From positions 103,817,689-103,881,688 of the forward strand of contig OY804578.1 in NCBI GenBank assembly GCA_963680875.1: 64,000 nt of DNA, read 5' to 3'. A program made the translations under genes and the position numbers. The DNA comes from Bathymodiolus brooksi (taxonomy: Eukaryota; Mollusca; Bivalvia; Mytilida; Modiolidae). The stretch's first letter is position 1, and every line of letters starts with the position of its first letter. Positions 42,701-57,700 of the stretch are shown here, in pieces. A model generated the notes under the pieces. That model had not been told where the DNA came from, searched no databases, and worked only from the letters and a program-made list of their open reading frames with translations.

Positions 42701-45700
42701 AAAACGATATTCACCGAAGCCTTTAGGCTGAGGTGAATATTATACCCCCACTCATAGAGTGGGGGCATATTGCAATCACCTTGTCCGTCCATCCGTCCGT
42801 CTGTTCGTCCGTCCGTTTGTCCATCCGTTTGTCCGTCTGTCCGTTCACACTTTCGTAACAGATATCTCAGCTTCTACAGGAAGAAATGATTTTATATTTG
42901 ATATATGGCTTTGGCATGGTGACTTGTACCGTGTCTCCCCTTTCCAGGTTTACTGCACATCTACTTCCTGTTTACAGTGCGACTTAGAATTTTTCATGTT
43001 TGCCGTAATGAACACTTTCGTAACAGTTATCTCAGCTTCTACTGGAAGAAATTATCTTATATTTGATATATGGCATTGGCATGGTGACTTGTACCGTGTC
43101 TCCCCTTTCCAGGTTTACCGCACATCTACTTCCTGTTTACAGTGCGACTTAGAATTTTTCATGTTTGCTGTAATGAAAACTTTCGTAACAGTTATCTCAG
43201 CTTCTACTGGAAGAAATGATTTTATATTTGATATATGACTTTGGCATGTTGATTTCTAAGCTCCATAAAAACTCGTATTGACCAATACAAAAGACTGTAA
43301 TTGTTTTATTACATTAAAATGAAGGTGATTCTTTCTATAGATTTCGTTAGAAAACGAAAGTGAAACCAAGTCAATACGAGTTTTAATCAAACAATATCAA
43401 ATTTTACGGAATGTCAGGTGACAGCATGATAGCCAATAAAATTGCTTAAATAAAATAATTATGTAATAATATAATTTATTTTTATATTTCAGCAATGACA
43501 TCATTTCTTGACTCTCTCAGTAATCTGTCCCGAGGATTGACTCATCTTAACATCAGTGACACAAGATTGACAGGCAAAGGATTGAATAAAATATTTGAGA
43601 TATTAATGCAGCATGAGTCTATTTTTAGTGGACTGCAAGTATTAAATATCTCTGATAATCCCACCAAAGGAGAAGACTTACAGGTAAATGAAAATATATG
43701 GTCAATAATCGTACCAAAGGAGAGGACTTACCGTAGACGGCCTTCTATTATCCGCAGTGGTACATAGTCTGCATCCCCTTTTGCTCCCAAAATCTCGGGA
43801 GAAAAAAACCTAGTTTGGGTATATAACCCGCATCAACTTTTAACTTGTTCGTTTGGAGGACAAATTGCATGAATAAAGCTTAAAATCTGACAAGAAAAGT
43901 CTGTAATGCAATGAAAAACATGTTCAATCATCGGTAAAATATTTCTGCCCTCATTGGGTAACATTTAGAGACAAAAAAGAATAAATCTACGTTTTTATTA
44001 TGTTAATCAATCCAGGTTTTTAACATCATAAACCTAAACCTACTTTCTTTCAACAAATATCAATTTATTGTTATCTTAATTGTTATCATAATTACAATTA
44101 AACATTAAGAATGAAATTTAGTGACAAACATTTTCAATTTCAATCACTTGCCGGTAGCTATATATAGCCTCATCACACAATCAAACCATGTTTACCTTGA
44201 TCTGTTACCACACTTTAAACGAATGTTAACGGAAATATATCCCAGGGACCAGTACTTCAAAATTCAGTAATTTTCAAAAACCTGATTATTTATTTATAAA
44301 TTTGAAAGATTAAAACTATATTTGCTATAGTAAGCAATTTTAAATATTTGCTATAGTAAGCAATTTTAAATATTTGCTATAGTAAGCAATTTTGAATAAA
44401 AAATAAACAAAAAACAGAACAATTATAAATCTATTTTTATCACGTGTACAACTAACCTGTTAAAAAAATGGCGGTCGTAAACAGTGCATCGTGGCTTCAT
44501 TTAATATGAAAAATCTATTATTATTAATTAGTAACAGGTAGGGACTTTGTAAACATGTACTTTTTGGAGTGGGGATTAAGGAAGCATAAATATTGTCAAT
44601 AGATCATGCAAATATCGGCTAAAGGGACAGTGCCAAAAATCGCTGAATCAGCTGTGCAAAACGGAAATAAAAACTTTTGTGATATATTTATTTCAATAAT
44701 ATAAATATGAAACAAAGACGTTCATACATAGATATAACAATGAAATTGTTCCAAAATCGAAACAATAAGGTTGGATATGCACTCAAACTTCCAAGTCAGT
44801 ATCTTCTGAAACATCTGTACCATCACATCCGACATCGTGGAAAAAAGTTTCTCAGAACCTATCGTAGTATATAATCCGCACCCCCATCCCCGAAAATCCC
44901 TGAACAGGACTATAATTTGTAATGTAAATTTAATTATTATGAATAAATTATACAAAGTAAAAAAAAAAATCCTAATAATGTTGTGTATTTCTTAATTTTT
45001 ACAATTGCAGCAAATGTACAAGTTCCTCACCAACCCAAATGGCATTACACATCTGGATCTATCTGGGACTGAATGTGCCTTAGAAAATGTAAGTCTAGAA
45101 ACTAATAGTATATATAGGGAAATAATTTATTTTATCGGCAAATCTGACATTTTTCCTTTGATATGTGCCGCAGATAAAGTCTGGATCACTGAACTGACCT
45201 TGATCCACAAAAGTATTAGGTCAGTTCGTCACTCTCATGTGCAAGTTTATCCGTCAATCTTATTTATACACTCACATTATGATGTCACTGATAAAAACAA
45301 TAGCGTGAGTTATGAAGGCCTCGACAGACATTATCACAAATATCCCAGCTCGTTCCTGTCGGACTCGCTGAAATATTAGCGATAATGTCTGTCTCGACCT
45401 TCAAAATTGCTGTTATTTATATATATGCTATCCAAGATGCCTTTTTTGCTTGATATCTTATTCTTAGTCATTACTACATGAAATCATAATATGATTGTAT
45501 ACACGAGTCCCTTCAACAATAATATACATTTAAGTAGCTATTTGTATGGTCATTGGTGGTAAGGTCTATTTATTAGATATTCACAGCAAGTCACAAGATG
45601 TCACACAAAGTTCAAAGGACAAATAAGCAACTCAATATAATTGCATCGGTTGTGTAAGGGGTTGCATGCTCAATTCAAATGGGGTAGGTTTTTTTGTTCG

Positions 45701-48700
45701 AGCCACGGTCAGGTCAAGCCAAAGACATTAGAATTAGAAATCGCTGCTTCTTTCGCCTAAGCATGCAACATTAAGGAGTAAGAACAAAGACTGGTTTGCT
45801 CGAAATCATGATAATGTGTCAGAGTGGACCGACATGTCTTCCCGCGGACTGTTGTTTCAGTGACCTAGCACTAATAAAATCCAACTAAGCTTGCTGGTCT
45901 AGTACAAAGTGGACATCATCTTCATCTCATTGAAATGTAACTTGCTCTCGCCATTATATGTTTAAAAATTACTCACCATTATATAGCTGAAAATGACTTG
46001 AATACAAATAGGTGAGGATTGACATAATTGTTGTAAATTCAGGGATTGAGGAATATGCTTTTCCCAGCCACAGAATTGTTGGTGTTTATCTTGTTATGTT
46101 AATGATTATGTTTAGTTTAGTTTAAACATATTTTTTATTTGCTAAATATAACAGTTTTCCCAACTTATGAAGTCTTTTCCCGAATACAATAATTTATGAT
46201 ATGTATAAGCAATCACAAATGAAATGATAAAATATGCATAGAGATAAATGAACACAGAACAATTATATACTAAGACATAGGTAGAGGCAATATATGAAAG
46301 AAAATAAAGGAACCAAATAATTTTTGGAGATGTGTGATTATATTGTAGGTGATAAGTGTTTATATATGTTATTCGTAGACTTTTTTCCTTTCACTTGATT
46401 TTGACGAAGAAAAAAAATTACGGTGAAACCTGTATAAATCATACACTGAAAAACAGAATCCTGTATAAATCATACACTGAAAAACAGAAACCTGTATAAA
46501 TCATACACTGAAAAACAGAAACCTGTATAAATCATACACTGAAAAACAGAAACCTGTATAAATCATACACTGAAAAACGGAATCCTGTATAAACTGAACT
46601 TTAAATTAATTCCTAATGTAGGAAATCTTTGTTAATGTAACCTGTATAAACCAAACACCTGTCTATTCTGACCATAAAAGTTTTACAATTTGAACTACTG
46701 AGTATATTGAGATTTATTGCCATCGTTGGACTTAGCTTGGCTCCAGATTTTATTGCCATCGTTGGACTTAGCTTGGCTCCAGATTTTGTTACCATATTTG
46801 GACTTCGCTTGACTACAGATTTTATTGCCATCGTTGGACTTAGCTTGGCTCCAGATTTTGTTACCATATTTGGACTTAGCTTGACTCCAGATTTTGTTGT
46901 CATCATTGGACTTAGCTTGGCTCCAGATTTTGTTACCATATTTGGACTTCGCTTGACTACAGATTTTATTGCCATCGTTGGACTTAGCTTGACTCCAGAT
47001 TTTGTTGCCATAGTTGATCTTAGCTTGGCTTCAGATTTCTCGCTTGACTACAGATTCTGTTACCATATTTGAACTTAGCTTGGCTCCAGATTTTGTTGCC
47101 ATCATTGGACTTAGTTTGACTCCAGATTTTGTTACCATCTTTGGACTTAGCTTGACTCCAGATTTTTATTACCATTTTGAATTCTGTTCGAAATATGCTA
47201 GAATGTCTTGTGTTCAGAAATTGGATCATTTTAACATTTAATTTTGAGTTACTGTATTTACTTATAGTTACATCCTTTTTACTATAGATATAGTCGAGTT
47301 TGTTTTCAGCATACAACCCGTTATCATTGCTCATACTTTCTATTTGCAGTTAATTGGTGCCTTACAGAGAGGTTGCATAAATTTGACACACCTATACCTT
47401 TCCAGAAATATATTTACTTATAAAAAGTTGAAAGAAATAGTTGTACATCCTTCATGGAAACAATTCTTTACCACAATGTGTTGTGTTGAACATTTAGATT
47501 TGTCTTATTGTAAACTACCTGTTGAAGCTTTAAAGTAAGTAAAGGTAGAATTTGTCTGTGTCCATTGTGGATATTTTAACGTACAGTCCAACTTTGTTTT
47601 TATGAGTTTTGATAAGTTGTTTCTTTGAATATCCAAAAGTTATATATAGAAATTGCAGTCAAACCTTTATTAAGAGGTTATCATTGGGATAAAGGAAAAA
47701 TGACCTTATAAGACAGGTGACCTCATAAAAAAGGTCAGATTCATATGAAATTTTCTTTGACAGGACAAGAAAAAAGTGACCTTTATTGTTGATTAAAAAT
47801 TATCCTTTTGCTCGTTGATTGTAAACCGTATTGGTGGTGTAATGGTTAGCGTGCTCGCCTCGAGTGCGGTAGATCGGGGGTTTGAGCCCCGGTCGTGTCA
47901 AACCAATGACTATAAAATTTGTATTTGTTGCTTCTCCGCTAAGCACACAGCATTAAGGAGAAAGAGCAAAGACTAGTCGGCTCGGAATCAGAATAATGTG
48001 TCTGAGTGGAGCGACATGTCTATTTGCAGACTGTTGTTTCAGTGAGCTAGCACTATAAAAATCCAACTCAGCGTTTTGGTATAAATCAAAGCATCATCAA
48101 CATCACTCACTTGTTCTGGCCATAATATAGCTGAAATATTGCTGAATTGGCATTAAACAACAATCACTCACTCACTCACTCATTGATTGTAAAATTGTCA
48201 TTTGTCCCACTTCATTTTTCATCTATATTGGTATGAACTATGCAGTACCAGTATATAGAATCTCTTTCCTGTAATAGGTCGTCGTCGTGACCATATAGTA
48301 ACTGGATATACAACTACCTATGCAATCAGTGCCTATCACCACTAACATTGAGAGTTTGAATCCTGCTCAGGCGAGGTGTTCACGATACAACATTATGTGA
48401 TAAAGTTTGTCAGTGACTTGTGCAAGTCAATGGTTTTCTCTGGGTACTCCTGTTTCCATCACCAATAAAACTGATTGCCATGATATGACTGAAATATTGT
48501 TGAAAGTGGCATTAAACACCATAACACTAACCCCTAACCCTTTCCTGTAATATACAGATAATTTTCATATTTTGTTATACAGGGACCTGATGTTGGGAAT
48601 TTCCTGTAACCAGCATTTAACAAACTTTCACCTGAATATTGCTGGCAATGACTTCCAACATCAAGGATCACTCAACATAGAAAGTACTATAGCTAACATA

Positions 48701-51700
48701 CAGAATATATCTAGCTTAGATATAAGCAATAACAGTAAGTATGACCTTGATGTGACCTTAATCTGACCTTGATATGATCTTAATGTGACCTTAATGTGAT
48801 CTTGATGTGACTTTCAATTACAGGCATCACTTAGCATAAAAATTCCTGAAGATAAGGTACACAATGTATTGCTTGAAACATCAATAGCATTATTATGACC
48901 ATTAAGTGACCTTTAATATCAAGGGTCTATAAATTTAAATTCAGTGGAACCTGTCTAATCCGACACACCAAGAGACCAGGGCAATGTGTCGGATTGTACA
49001 GGATGTCGGAATACTCAGGTTTAATTTAGTTAACAGAAATAGTTTAGGAAAATAATTTTTTGTCGGATATCACAGGATGCCGGAAAACTCTGGTGTCGGA
49101 TTGCACAAGATCCACTGTATACATGTATAATCTCCTGCTATCAGTGGATTATAATATTTCTCCACTCTCGCTAGTTAAATTTTAAAATTTGAAAGCTCTT
49201 ACTGCGTTAGTGGAGAAATATCGTAATCCACTGGTAGCTGAAAGAGAATCTATTTTTATCTTGTAGCTATTTGTCCAGTAGATAATATAATGAGTTCAGT
49301 AGAAATTGATAAAGCTTGAGTTTTAAAATGTGAGTGGAGAAATATCGTAATCCACTGGTAGCTGAAAGAGAATCTATATTTATCTTGTAGCTATTTGTCC
49401 AGTAGATAATATATTGAGTTCAGTAGAAGTCGATAAAGCTTGAGTTTTAAAATGTGAGTTGAGAAATTTTGTAATCCACTGGTAGCAGAATTAAGTAATA
49501 CAGCCCCATGTATAATGTTGTTATATAAAATGACTGTTGATTTTAATTATTTAAGTTGGTGAAGTCAAAAATAACACTCTGAAAATTCTGAGTAATTCTT
49601 CATATTTGAGTTTTTTGTGTTTTTTTTTTTTTTACAGATTTAGACCTAGGACTGGTTACATTACTGCCATGGATAAAAATGAGCAAAAGTCTAAAACATT
49701 TGTCATTAGGGAGAAACTTTTCCCTTTTAAAATCAAAAACGTATGTACGAACAATGTATTAAATGTTTAATGTCATGTACATTGCTGAATTGTTAAACAA
49801 CATTGGAGGTGTAATGGTTAGATTTCTCGCCTCGTATGTGGTAGATTGTGGGTTCGAACCCTGATCTGGTCAAATCGAAGACTATAAAATTGGTATATGT
49901 TGTTTCTCTGCTAAGCATGCAGCATTAAGGAGAAAGAGCAACGACTGGTTGCCTCAGAATCGGGATAATGCATCTGAGTGTGGGAACATGTCTATTCTCA
50001 GACTGTTGTTTCAGTGAGCTAACACTAAACAAATCCAACATTACATAGCGTATTGATCTAGTACAAAGCAGACCTCATCATCATCTCATTGAAAGTTAAC
50101 TTGTTTTTACCATGATATAGCTGAGTTGGCATTAAACAACAATCACTCACTTACTCACTGAAGCATGACAAAAGATTGTGCTAATAATAATATAAAGAGA
50201 TTGTTAATGGAGAAACTTCTTTGATCCATTAGCTTAAATAGTTTTGTAATTCCAGGGAGAGTTTATTGTCATGAATTTGCCAGTCATCAAAATTGAAACA
50301 CTGAAAATAAATTCCAGTTTTACAATACATGTATTTGTCAAGTTATTTTTAACTTCTAAAACATTTCAAAATGAGTTGCAAATAATGTAATTGTTCACTT
50401 GCCGTTAAACAACAAACTCTCAGTCACTGCGATTATATAAGACTAATGCTAAGTAATTTCTCCCTTGCCGTTTAACAACAATCTCTCAGTCACTGGAATT
50501 ATGTAAGACTAATGCTAGGTTATTAAGTCTCCCAAACAAAGTTTGGGGGACTTATTGTTTTTGCTCTGTTTCTTATTATTATTATTAAGTCTCCCAAACA
50601 ACGTTTGGAGACTTATTGTTTTTGCTCCGTTTCTTATTATTATTTTTATTTTTATTTTTATTTTTATTATTATTATTCTTATTCTTTCTTTCCGCGAAGC
50701 ATGAACTTGTCCACGGCAGATCTCAGGAACTACAGGACAGAATTTCATGAAACTTGGTGGAGTTATAAATATATGTTTCTAGTTGATCCTAAAGTTTTCA
50801 GATTTGTGGTAAAGGGGGTCAAAGTCGTATTTTGAGGGGTTCAAAGGGGGTGGGGGTTACTATAGAATCCTATGGGAAAGTTGAAATTTCGTACATTAAT
50901 GTTGATAACTTCTAAATGAATAATGATAGAGACATAAAATTTGACATAGTGATAGGTCACCATTAGAGGAGCAATTCTGCGTTTTCACAATTTTCAAGAT
51001 GTCTGCCATTTTCAAAATGGCTGCCAAAACACGGCACAAAATAAGGGCGGTAAAAATTCAACATTGTCCGATATCATCAAAATTTGATATGTAGGTAGAT
51101 AATGATGTCCCGAATTGATTCCCGACATTGAAAAATTTCTACCGGTCGCCATTTTCAAAATGGCCACCACAATACCGCAAAAAATCAACATTGTCCGATA
51201 TCATCAAAATTTGATATGTGGGTAGATAATGATGTCCTGAATTGATTCCGGACATTGAAAAATTTCTACCGGTCACCATTTTCAAAATAGTCGTCACAAT
51301 GCCGCACAAATTCAACATTGTTCGATTTCAACGTCTTGAATTGATTCCCGACATCGAAAAATTTCTACTGGTCTCCATTTTCAAAATGGCCACCACAATA
51401 CCGCAAAAATTCAACACTGTTCGATTTCAAAGGTAGCTTTTAATTTTTTTTTAAACCGGTTGTCAGTGGCCGGTTTGGGAGACTTCATAATCATTAGATT
51501 ATAATCATATCTTGTTGTTCACTTGCCGTTTAACAACAATCTCTCAGTCACTGGAATTATGTAAGACTAATGCTAGGTTATTGCTCACTTGCCGTTTAAC
51601 AACAATCTCTCAAGTCACTGGGATTATGTAAGACTAATGCTAGGTTATTGTTCACTTGCCGTTTAACAACAATCTCTCAGTCACTGGAATTATGTAAGAC

Positions 51701-54700
51701 TAATGCTAGGTTATTGTTCACTTGCAGTTTAACAACAATCTCTCACTCACTGGAATTATGTAAGACTAATGCTGGGTTATTGCTCACTTGCCGTTAACCA
51801 ACAATCTCTCAGTCACTGGGATTATGTAAGACTAATGCTAGGTAATTGCTCACTTGCCGTTTAACAACAATCTCTCAAGTCACTGGGATTATGTAAGACT
51901 AATGCTGGGTTATTGCTCACTTGCCGTTAACCAACAATCTCTCAGTCACTGGGATTATGTAAGACTAATGCTAGGTTATTGATCACTTGCCGTTTAACAA
52001 CAATCTCTCAGTCACTGGGATTATGTAAGACTAATGCTAGGTTATTGCTCACTTGCCATTTAACAACAATCTCTCAGTCACTGGGATTATGTAAGACTAA
52101 TGCTGGGTTATTGCTCACTTGCCATTTAACAACAATCTCTCACTCACTGGGATTATGTAGGACTAGTGCTAAATTATTTGATATAATCAGCCAATTGTAA
52201 GTTTAAATTATTGAGACACTCATGAATGACTTTTCCTTTCAGGCAGTTAAAAGCTGCATTAGAAGGAGTGGTTCAACTTATAGAGGATGAAGACTGTGTA
52301 AGTTACACTAGTTTTCAATTGATCCATTGGGGCCGTTGTGATCGTGATTATGTGGTAGTTGAATTTACAACTACCTGTGCAATCAGTGCCTATCACCACT
52401 GAAGTTCTGAGTTTGAATCCCGCTCAATCAAGGTGTACTCGATACAACATTATGTGATAAAGTTTGTCAGTGACTTGCGACAGGTCTGTGGTTTTCTCTG
52501 TGTACTCTGGTTTCCATAGAAATAAAACAAAATATATATTTATTAAGCTTAAGGAATAACAGTATCTTATTTGAAGAGTTGCTGGCATCAGTTAAGTTAG
52601 GCTTAGGGTTATGGTGTTTAAGGTCACTTTCAACAACATTTGAGATATATCATGGCGGTAAGTTTTATTGGAGGATATCAGAGTTTCATGAGAAAACCAC
52701 CAACCTGTCGCAGTTCACTGACAAACTTGGCATCAATTGGTATCAAATGCAATTTTACTGGCGACACAGATCAGTCATTGCCAAATCTCTTATTGATGCA
52801 GTACAAATTCAATGCTGTTATTCCTATTCTAATGCATTACATAAGAAATAACTCATTGGAAAAATAGAATAGAATAAAATGCCACAAAATATTCTTGATG
52901 ATTTTGTCACAGTAATTTCATGTCAGCACTTTTAGAGCATAACAGGAACATGGGATGTTTTTTAGGCTCTTTGTATGCCTCAGATTAAAAAAAAAACCAT
53001 ATCATTAAATCAGTTTTTTTAGCTCACCTGACCCGAAGGGTCAGGTGAGCTATTGCCATCACTTGGCATCCATCGTTGTCGTTCATCGTCCATCGTACGT
53101 CGTAAACTTTTTCAAAAATCTTCTCCTCTGAAAGTACTGGACCAATGAAAACCAAACTTGGTCTGAATCATCACTAGGGTGTGTAGTTTCAAAATTGTGT
53201 CCGGTTATGCCGTGCACCAACCAACATGGCCACTGTTACTAAAAATAGAACATATGGTAAAATTGCAGGTTTTGGGTAATAACTCAAAAACCGTTAATAA
53301 TATCAAAAATCTGACATGGGGTAAAAATGATCAGCACAGCAAGATCTACCTACCCTGCAATTTTGAAGTAAATCTGATTACCCATCTTGGAGTTATTGCC
53401 CTTTTTTCATCAAATTTGTAAAATTTTAATACTTTTCGTCTTATATTTCAAAAACTATAAGAGGTTAAGTTTAATTGCAAAAATGTGCCCACCCTGCAAT
53501 TTTGAAGTAAATCCCATTACCCATTTTGGAGTTATTTCCCTTTTTTCATCAAATTTTCAAAATTTTAATACTTTTCGTCCTTTATTTCAAAAACCATAAC
53601 AGATAAATTTTCAAAATTTTAATACTTTTCGTCCTTTATTTCAAAAACCATAACAGATAAATGTTAAGTTTAAATTGCACAAATGTGCACCATGTCGAGA
53701 TCTACCTACCCTGCAATTTTAAAGTAAATCCCATTACCCATTTTGGAGTTATTGCCCTTTTTTTCATCAAATTTTCTAAATTTTAATAGTTTTCGTCCTT
53801 TATTTCAAAATCTATAAGAGATAGACGTTAAGTTTAAACAGCAAACATGTTCAGCATGTCAAGATCTACATACCGTGCAATTTTGAAGTAAATCTGATTA
53901 CCCATCTTGAAGTTATTGCCCTTTTTTCATCAAATTTGTAAAATTTTAATACTTTTCCGTCTTATATTTCAAAAACTATAAGAGATAAAGGTGAAGTTTA
54001 AATTACAAAAATTTGCAGAATGTCGAGATCTACCTACCCCACAATTTTGAAGAAATCCCATTACCCATTTTGGAGTTATTGCCCTTTTTTCATCAAAATG
54101 TTCTAAATTTTAATACTTTCATCTTATATCTCAAAAACTATTAGAGATAGAGGGAAAGTTTAAACTGCAAAAATGTTCAGCCTGTCAAGATCTACAAAAA
54201 ATTTCCCACAGTTGAAAATGTGCGACAACTGTGTAAAGAGTTATTCCTCTTGAAATGCATTTTTATGTTGACTCACTGCTTTTGGTTACTCAAATAATCA
54301 AAGGGAGGCAACTCTTTTACAAAATGTGAAGTAGCAAAAGCTAAATTTTGAGAATCATTGACATATATGTTTTTTTACAGCAATTTTGATAACTTACAAA
54401 TTTTTTTGGAGAAGGGGTCTGCCATGACGAGTGCTACATTTGTTAATATTTTTTTACCGAAGTTATCAAGTTTTATTGACTGATGTTGTTATTATACCCA
54501 GGTGAGCTATACAGGCTCCTGGGAGCCTCTAGTTTAGGTAGGTGGTGTTTTTTTAATCGAACATGTTACAACAATTAAACATTTTGGATTTCAAGAAATA
54601 ATTATGGCCGCTCATTCAAAGCAAAAGCCTTAGTGTACAACATATCAGCCGTGGATGTGCCTGTTAAATTTTTCATGTCTGACAGATTAATTACTTGCCC

Positions 54701-57700
54701 CGGGCATAGGGTTACGTCGAAGAGTGAATAGTTATGGGGAGCATGGTGTTTAACGCCAATTTCAACATTATTTCAATCATATCGTGGTACAGTGAATAGT
54801 AGCCAATGAAAACATGTAATTCATAAATGTTGCATTAGAAATTTGTTTACTGAACAATCTGGTGATGAGATGTATGTTTGAGGCAGGTGAAGAGAAAATG
54901 TGTCTTTTAAAATGAAAAATCTAAAAATACCACAGTTTCAAAATCCAATGGAAAAATCGTAGAAACGGGCAAATAAATCAAAACTCCTTAATAACACATG
55001 CACATGACCGTTCCCTCGCTTTGTATGGGCACTGTATTTATTGTTATTATTTTTTATTATTTTACAGAATATAGAATCTTTGTCTCTGGCTCATTCCAAA
55101 CTAAAATATAATGTAGAATCTGTTATAAATGCTGTTGGAAGTAACGGGTCATTAACAGAATTGGATATTAGGTGAGAATAAACCATTAGCACATTTCTGA
55201 CTTGATTCTAAAATTAGACTTTTTTTCCAAGTTTTTTTGCAGGAGTAACTTCTCTTTAATGAGTGCAAAAATGTCCATTTCATGCAAAGTTCAACAAAAA
55301 TAACATATGTTTTTCTCAAACTCTATAAAATTTAAATGTTGTAACTAATTTTTATTTGCTACAACATTATCCTCTGATTTTTAGCAAGGTTGAAATATCT
55401 ACAAATTATTGGAAAAATATACTAAAATTCTTTGTTTTGTTGTTGCCATTTTACTTGTCGTAAGGGAAATAACTCCTATAAAAAATGTGTAAAAATGTAT
55501 AATTTTATAATCAAATCGGGATGTGCAAAAGGTGTGAAACTATAATTAATTTCTTTAACATTTTCTACTAAATTTGTGTTTTTTCGAGCCTGTCTGGCTA
55601 TTTCATCTTAAGTTTAACCTTTCCAAGACCATACATTTTCTGAAACGTATATGATTCCTCTACGTTCTGTGAAAATATCAGGGGATATTTAAAGTCTTGC
55701 AGTGAAATGCCAGGCTATGAAAAACACCTACTCTAGAAATAGATCGGTCATTTCCGGGAAGTTCAATATCTATAGGTCATGTATCAAATCCTCCATAGAG
55801 GTATTAAAATACAACTAAATCAAAATCAAATTTGGGCTCAAAATAATCCTTATATATTTAACTTCAATTATCAATTTTAATTATTCCATTCCATTCAGTA
55901 TTTGCTCACAATACAACAAAGCGAAAGGAACTATTTTCTTTAAAAGGGACTACTTTCGTATATGTTCTAAGCTCTGATTGGTGAATTAGTGGTTTGACAC
56001 CTAAAGGTCTGTTGTATTATTATTCACCTGACATGAAGTACTGAAATTATAAGGTCAAAATTTCAAATTAGAAATTTATTTAAAAACAAAAATGAAAGTA
56101 TCTTGATAATGAATGTGAATTAGAAATAAACCACTTGAAAAATATAAATTAGAAATTAACAACTTGAAAAATACAAATTAGAAATAACAACTTGAACATG
56201 TTTTTGACATTTTGGTCATAGTAGAAACAGGTTCTCCCTCTGCATTTTTACAGTGGATTACTATATTTCTATAGTGCAGACAATTTTCTAAATTCTTGCT
56301 TTATTCTGTTTTTTTTTAACTTTCAGTGGGAACTGCATGGGAGACCTTGGTGCTCGATGGTTGAGTAAAGCTTTACAAATTAACAACAAATTAAAGACAA
56401 TAATATGGGACAGGAATGGTACTACTTTTCAAGGATTTGAAGATATAGCTGAAGCTTTAGAAAAGTATTTACTTTGTAATTTTAAGCTTTTTGTTGAAAT
56501 TGCATAATCACATCAATACTTAATAATTAAACTGTTTCTTGTTATACCCCCGCTCCCCGAAGGGGGAGGGAGGTATACTGTTTTACCTCTGTCCGTCCGT
56601 CCGTCCTTCCGTCCGTCCAAGATATTTTTCGTCACATTTTTCTCAGCAACTATTGATGGCAGAAATCTGATATTTGGTCACAAGCTTCATATAGGTACCC
56701 CATATCGTGGGAAGCGTTTTTGGACCCATCAGATTCCTACTTCCTGTTTTCCGACTTAGTTGGTTTTTATACACATTGAACATATATGCACATTTTTCGT
56801 CACATTTTTCTCAGCAACTATTGATGGCAGAGATCTGGTATTTGGTCACAAGCTTCATATAGGTACCCCATATCGTGGGAAGCGTTTTTTGACCCGTCAG
56901 ATTCCTACTTCCTGTTTGTCGAAGAGCGGGGGTATCATAAGTGAGCATTAGCTCACAGTTCATTTGTATTTATTCAGTTTTATGAGGGTAAGAATGCACT
57001 TTACCGTTAAGCATCAAACACTTTATTAGTTCACCTGGACCAAAGGTCCATGGGAACTATTGCCATCATTTGGCGTCCGTCGTCTGTAAACTTTTCACAT
57101 TTCAATCTTCTTCTCCAAAACCACTGGGCCAATTGGAACCAAACTCAGCAGGAATGTTCTTTGGATGGTCCTCTACAAAACTTCTGTTTTTTGTTCCAGT
57201 CGGATATTCAACATGGCTGCCAGGGCCAATAATATGTTCTGATTGGCTGAAATTTCAAAGACCCTCTTCTCTGAAACTAATGAACTCACTGAACCCAAAC
57301 TGTAAATGAATAATCATTGGAATGTCCTTTATCAAGTTTCTGTTTTTTATGTGGATCGGAAATCCAAGATGGCCGCCACCGCAGGACATAGATTAACATT
57401 GGACCCTATGGGAAAATGTTCAAATGCCTTCTTCTCAGAAACTACTAATATGATTAAAGCCAAACTGTACATGAATGTTTATTGGATGGTCCTCTACAAA
57501 CTTTAGGTTTTTTGTTCCGATATGAAATTCAAAATGGCGGCTACAGCAGGACTTAGTTTAACATTGGACCCTATGGGAAAAATGTTTCAAAACGCTTCTA
57601 CTCTGAAACCACTAGGACAATTGAAATCAAGCTGCCCAGGAATGATCATTGGAAGGTCCTCTACAAAGTTTATGATTTTTATGTGGATCGGAAATCCAAG

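Noticed and set aside
42759..43238. 159-codon open frame
   Set aside because: Starts in a GTCC microsatellite and runs through two 165-bp core repeats; 165 is a multiple of three, so the frame stays open by chance.
45005..45379. Longer exon 12 extending to 45379
   Set aside because: A canonical GTAAGT at 45089 and the match of the next exon to the conserved LRR sequence show that the extension is intronic.
46613..47241. Open frames of 75-132 codons on both strands with 12-residue repeats
   Set aside because: They follow from a 36-bp tandem repeat (a multiple of three) and have no splice or promoter context; the repeat lies within CARMIL intron 12.
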